A program made the position numbers and the translations under genes. Below the pieces are notes generated by a model. It had not been told where the DNA came from. It ran no database searches and saw only the letters and a list, made by a program, of their open reading frames with translations. This document shows, in pieces, positions 60,639-64,000 of a stretch of 64,000 nt of DNA (positions within the stretch are counted from its first letter, which is position 1; each line of letters opens with the position of its first letter). The DNA is from Bog-877 sp050734135 (lineage in GTDB: Bacteria > Chloroflexota > Dormibacteria > Aeolococcales > Bog-877), in the NCBI GenBank assembly GCA_050734135.1, contig JBOHUG010000114.1, positions 118,839-182,838 of the forward strand. The letters run 5' to 3'.

Positions 60639-61574
60639 TCACCGAAATCTCTCGATGTCGTTCGACGTGTCGAAGTCGAGACCGTAGACCTCCATGATCC
60701 CCCAGCAGTCTGGACGGGAGCCGTCGGTGTCGGTGAGGTCGTAGGTGTCGGCTAGCCGTCGGGAGCTGAGGATCTGACCGGCGAATCGGGAGACGTCGGA
60801 GTCTCCTGCTAGCGCAGCAACTCCGAGACCGATGTACGTGGGAGATTCAGATATCGCAAAGCCGGCGTTGTCGCGACACGCGTCCCGCCAGTTGGACTCC
60901 TGTACCCCGAACTCCTCCAGCATCCGCTCCGAGCGCAACCACCCCGGGGTTACTCCCAGGGCAGTCACATCGTGGCTGGAAAGCTCGAAGGTGAGGCCCT
61001 TGACTATGCGCTCCACGTTGGCCTTGACCAGATCGTAGTAGAAGCCGACATTTTGACGAAAGTTGGCGTTGTAGCTGGAGGTCCCGTCAGTGACCTCCAC
61101 TACCAGTCCGCGGTCGGCGCGGAGCAGCAGGGGCAGGGCGACCGTCAGCGTGATCAAGTGGGTCTCGACGCCCAAACGGAGCATCCTCAACCCGCCCGCG
61201 AGGTCGTGCTCCCAAAGCGGCTTGTCCCATTCCATGTAGCGGTCGCCGCCGAAAATGTCGTTGACCAGAACGTCGAGTCGGCCATGGGCCTGCTCGATTT
61301 GCTGAATTAAGCCCCTGACCCGCTCGGGATCCAGATGGTCCACCCGCGCGGCTTGGCCCTCGCCACCCGCGGCGCGCAGAAGGTCCTCGGTATCCTCGAT
61401 CGTCTCCGGTCGGTCCAGCTCCGAAGGTCCGGTGCTGCGGCTGCTGCGCCCGGTGGCATAGACGAAGGCACCGGCGCGTGCCAGCTCGACAGCAATCGCT
61501 CGCCCGGCACCCCGGGTCGCCCCGGCGACTAGCGCCACCCGCCCTGAAAGTGGCCTATTCCGGCTCATCTCCAT
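60639..61574 (-). CDS. Short-chain dehydrogenase/reductase
   Basis: About 311 residues. NAD(P)-binding AGATRGAGRAIAVELA (TGxxxGxG type), VNDIFGG where many have NNAG, and the catalytic pair in FYYDLVKANVERI (YxxxK). Longer than the 250-residue core, with a C-terminal tail; resembles SDRs annotated as 'SDR family oxidoreductase' in soil actinobacteria. ATG 61574 or 61568. Confidence 0.85.
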   Translation of the reverse strand: MEMSRNRPLSGRVALVAGATRGAGRAIAVELARAGAFVYATGRSSRSTGPSELDRPETIEDTEDLLRAAGGEGQAARVDHLDPERVRGLIQQIEQAHGRLDVLVNDIFGGDRYMEWDKPLWEHDLAGGLRMLRLGVETHLITLTVALPLLLRADRGLVVEVTDGTSSYNANFRQNVGFYYDLVKANVERIVKGLTFELSSHDVTALGVTPGWLRSERMLEEFGVQESNWRDACRDNAGFAISESPTYIGLGVAALAGDSDVSRFAGQILSSRRLADTYDLTDTDGSRPDCWGIMEVYGLDFDTSNDIERFR

Positions 61575-61666
61575 CGGTCTCCGCTCCACTCGTGACGAGA
61601 GGTGGCAACCCGAGATTGTCGCCCCGGTACGCCCACGTAGCGTAGCGGGAGCAGTATCGCGCTGCG

Positions 61667-61688
61667 TTCCGTCCGGAGCAGGACGGAA
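61667..61688. repeat. Perfect inverted repeat
   Basis: TTCCGTCC / GGACGGAA (8-bp arms) around a 6-nt loop, between the DinB-like gene and the SDR gene. No T-run; could be a weak terminator or an operator. Nothing else is seen in 61575-61862. Confidence 0.4.
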
Positions 61689-61862
61689 TCGACGAGTAGG
61701 CGCTCGATGGTGTGTGGATACTTGGGATAAGAGGTGGCGATGTCACCACTCGTCCCCCCATGTCGCCAAGCCATTTCGGCCCCGCCACCGAGGACTTCGA
61801 GCCTGGCGCTGCGACGTAGGTAGGCACGCCGCGATCACCTCGTCAGCGGGTACTTCCGAGAG

Positions 61863-62639
61863 TCAGAACGGAGGCCGCCACTCTTCGGCTGCTCGGATAT
61901 TGCCGAAGACTTCGAGTTCGGGGAGCCTGAGCGCGGTGGCGACATCGGATTCGGGCGCAGCTGATCCGCGCCGCCACACCCACCGGTTGAGTGACCAGGC
62001 GGGTCCCCGAATAGTGATATCGGCCTTGACGTGCGATCGAGCGTAACTAACTGCGGAAGTGTCAATCGTCCACTCAGCCTCCGGCATATCTGTCGCATGC
62101 AGGTGGATGGTCATACCCCGGCCGAGATCGAGGTCGTCATCGGGCACCTCACGGAAGCCGGACACAAAGAGGAACTCCGCGATTCCGTCGGCGGCCACCT
62201 CCCGTGCTGATTGGCCCACTGGCGTTCGCGCTCCGAGCTCGGCGTCCACGCGGTGGATCAGCGTCTCGTGCGCTTGCCGGCGCCACCAGAAAGCCACCGG
62301 TGACCGCGGACCTCCCACGAAGTTCCAACGCACCGCGTCGAAGGGAATCTCGCGCAGCATGGGCATGAGTAGCTCGAGTCGCTTGCGCATCCAGTCGGCC
62401 GGCTCCTGGCCGGCCGCTCGTCTCGGGATCAGGTCCCGGTTCGGAGGGTTGCCGGCTGGGTCACCGAGGGCAGTTGCCACCATGGCGTAAACCCGGCCGA
62501 GGTGGTTGAGCAGGTCGTCGAAACTCCAGCCTGGGCAGGTGGGCAGGATTGCCGAGTGTTCAAAGTGTGGGTCGGCGCCGAGCTCCAAGATCCGGTTTGC
62601 TCCGACTTCGATAATCGGCAATGCTCGGGAACGCTCCAC
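61863..62639 (-). CDS. DinB-like mycothiol-dependent (maleylpyruvate isomerase N-terminal) protein
   Basis: 258 residues. CPGWSFDDLLNHLGRVYAMV carries the first metal His of the DinB-2/MDMPI helical bundle, RRQAHETLIHRVDAE the other two, and the C-terminal half (LHLHATD-like IHLHATDMPEAEW) the usual alpha/beta tail. The family includes mycothiol-dependent maleylpyruvate isomerase; the actual thiol and substrate are unknown. ATG/GTG start at 62639. Confidence 0.82.
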   Translation of the reverse strand: MERSRALPIIEVGANRILELGADPHFEHSAILPTCPGWSFDDLLNHLGRVYAMVATALGDPAGNPPNRDLIPRRAAGQEPADWMRKRLELLMPMLREIPFDAVRWNFVGGPRSPVAFWWRRQAHETLIHRVDAELGARTPVGQSAREVAADGIAEFLFVSGFREVPDDDLDLGRGMTIHLHATDMPEAEWTIDTSAVSYARSHVKADITIRGPAWSLNRWVWRRGSAAPESDVATALRLPELEVFGNIRAAEEWRPPF

Positions 62640-63127
62640 GAGCAGATCGTACCGTGCCGCCGACCTTTGGACGGACCCAGGCCCCGCTGATCAATGACAC
62701 TAATGAGGGGCGATCAGAATGAGCTCGAACGGTCCGCGGATCCCTGTGCACGACTCACTGCTGCCTTGGTTACTGCACTCACTGCGACGAAACCAGCACC
62801 GCGCGAACCGGCGCACCACCTTGGGGCGCGGCAGAGTTAGTCGGCAAACATGAGCTAACCTCCCGCCAAAGACGGAACTGCGAATGTACTTGATTCTCTG
62901 ATTCCGCTCCCAACGCGGTTGCCCGCAACCTGACCCCGGCGGCGGTAACACAGGGTGGATAACCACGGTGGTCGCCGCTTCGACCGGTACCGATACGTTG
63001 GGAGCGCCCCACCGGGGTAGCGACCTGAGCCCGGATGGTCTACGTCGGGACCGCTGTACCGTACGGTTTCTCAGCTGCCGTGCCCGGGGAGCCAGAGGGA
63101 TATCTCAGGGCCGTGGGGTGGCGCGCT
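62640..63127. other. Gene-free stretch
   Basis: About 490 bases with no credible coding frame on either strand, no tRNA-like fold that I can see and no strong promoter. Possibly decayed coding sequence. Confidence 0.5.
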
Positions 63128-63742
63128 TCAGCCGTCACAATTGGCGTCAGATACCACCTCAGCCGCGGTGAGACCAAATCTCCAGCCGTAATCGACGGCT
63201 GACACCGAGTACTCGTACTCCAAGGAGAAGGACGCGCTGGTCAGGTTGTCGTTCGCCTCGTCTCGACAGAGATCAGCCTCGACGGCCTCCACGCTTGCAT
63301 CTGGACCCGCAGTCTCAACGTACGAGCCATTTTCGTTCCGGGCCTCGACATTGAGCTCGCCGTTGGGACAGATGACTGCCGGTGGAGGATTGGAGGTAGA
63401 GGAACCGAGAGCGCACTCCCCCACTTTCGGGGGCGTTCGCGCCGGGATCAGGTCTGGCCGGCTCCGAGCCCCCGTAAGTGCGCTGCCACCACATCGCCAG
63501 TGGCCGAAGACCGAGTCTCCCTTGGGAAGGATGACGTTTAGTGTGCCCGAGCGACCGCTGGCAGCGACCGAGATCGTCCCGCTTCCGTTGGCCTCCATCC
63601 CCTGCGACGGTCCCAGGAAGTCGGGGGTCAGCTTCTGGGTTAGGGGAATTACAGGACCGGTCTCGGATACCTCCACGGTGGGAGTTATCGGCGCGGTGTA
63701 CGGTGAGGAAGCGTACGTCTTTCCGGGCCGGAGCCCGCGCAA
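63128..63742 (-). CDS. Fragment of an extracellular-type beta-sandwich protein
   Basis: At least 204 residues with Ser/Thr/Pro-rich strands. LRGLRPGKTYASSP has the cadence of a fibronectin-III strand, and the C-terminal half contains several cysteines (C82, C111, C125, C158, C202) suited to disulfides. The frame stays open without ATG/GTG/TTG to a stop near 63920, and the extra sequence reads as protein (VTIRGAFGPETADVQLRGL). No signal peptide is found. So it is either an ATC-started gene, a 5'-truncated remnant or a frameshifted gene whose head lies further right. Confidence 0.4.
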   Translation of the reverse strand: MRGLRPGKTYASSPYTAPITPTVEVSETGPVIPLTQKLTPDFLGPSQGMEANGSGTISVAASGRSGTLNVILPKGDSVFGHWRCGGSALTGARSRPDLIPARTPPKVGECALGSSTSNPPPAVICPNGELNVEARNENGSYVETAGPDASVEAVEADLCRDEANDNLTSASFSLEYEYSVSAVDYGWRFGLTAAEVVSDANCDG

Positions 63743-64000
63743 CTGAACATCCGCGGTCTCGGGCCCGAATGCCCCGCGGATGGTTACGTCCTGACCGTCC
63801 TTGGTGCAGGTGGTCGTGCCCGGTGGCCCGATCTCACCGATCCCACTCCAAAGCGAAGACTGGAGCCAGACCCCCTTAGCCTGGAAGCACCGACCAGGTA
63901 GGTGCTGGATAGAGGGTTAGAGACAAAGAAAAGGCACTCAGTGCTGGGATAATTGGTGGTGTAACAACGCCAACTGGCCCCAGCAGAGGAGCACCCTTTC
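63743..64000. other. Upstream of the fragment; no separate gene
   Basis: The first ~175 bases continue the fragment's open frame on the minus strand; the rest shows no gene, and the window ends before any start can be found. Confidence 0.4.

Overview
The window is about 64 kb of high-GC, densely coded bacterial chromosome around a replication origin. Two gene blocks diverge from a non-coding stretch at about 24.5-25.3 kb: rpmH-rnpA-yidD-yidC-jag on the minus strand and dnaA-dnaN-recF-dciA on the plus strand. A parA-parB pair with a perfect 16-bp parS lies 8 kb away. The split glycine decarboxylase (gcvPA/gcvPB), SUF and NRAMP/MgtE-type genes, frequent GTG/TTG starts and many ATGA/GTGA stop-start overlaps suggest a high-GC, Terrabacteria-like soil lineage such as Dormibacterota/Chloroflexota or deep Actinobacteria. 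The lineage is inference; no 16S rRNA gene is present. I found no tRNA, rRNA, CRISPR array, prophage or intact insertion sequence.

Layout. 0-3.1 kb: an SF1 helicase cut by the window edge, coupled to 3-hydroxyacyl-CoA dehydrogenase. 3.1-11.3 kb (minus): a long run headed by a degenerate sigma-70-like protein, then gcvT-gcvH-gcvPA-gcvPB-pyrE-lipoprotein-pcm, with an esterase beyond. 11.4-19.6 kb: zwf, a FemX-like aminoacyltransferase, NfeD/slipin, an S51-type peptidase, parS-parA-parB and lepB. 19.6-24.5 kb (minus): ndk, an M16 peptidase, a lipoprotein and the jag/yidC/yidD/rnpA/rpmH cluster. 25.3-29.5 kb: dnaA, dnaN, recF, dciA. 29.4-38.9 kb: envelope genes (two glycosyltransferases, a CelD-like acyltransferase, a UbiA-like membrane protein, a propeller lipoprotein, a DUF4388 protein, a second FemX). 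39-51.5 kb: folK, folP, an EF-G paralog, pirin and small housekeeping enzymes, an NRAMP transporter paired with a soluble PRC/MgtE-N/CBS protein, a PIG-L deacetylase and a decarboxylating-dehydrogenase homolog. 51.6-59 kb: an Fe-S cluster locus (IscS-type desulfurase, Rrf2 regulator, sufC, sufB, sufD, Rieske ferredoxin, sufS). 59-64 kb: looser, decaying sequence with a frameshifted BNR-repeat gene, SDR and DinB-like enzymes and an open frame without a start.

Two genome-wide features stand out. First, many transcription-unit heads carry a -10-like TANNNT hexamer only 6-7 nt before the start codon, which implies leaderless mRNAs (zwf, sigma-like, parA, lepB, rrf2, others). Second, several genes lack any ATG/GTG/TTG where homology demands the start, and instead show ATC (rpmH, the IscS-type gene, the BNR gene) or CTG/ATT (a lipoprotein). 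Both bear on how genes in this lineage should be called.
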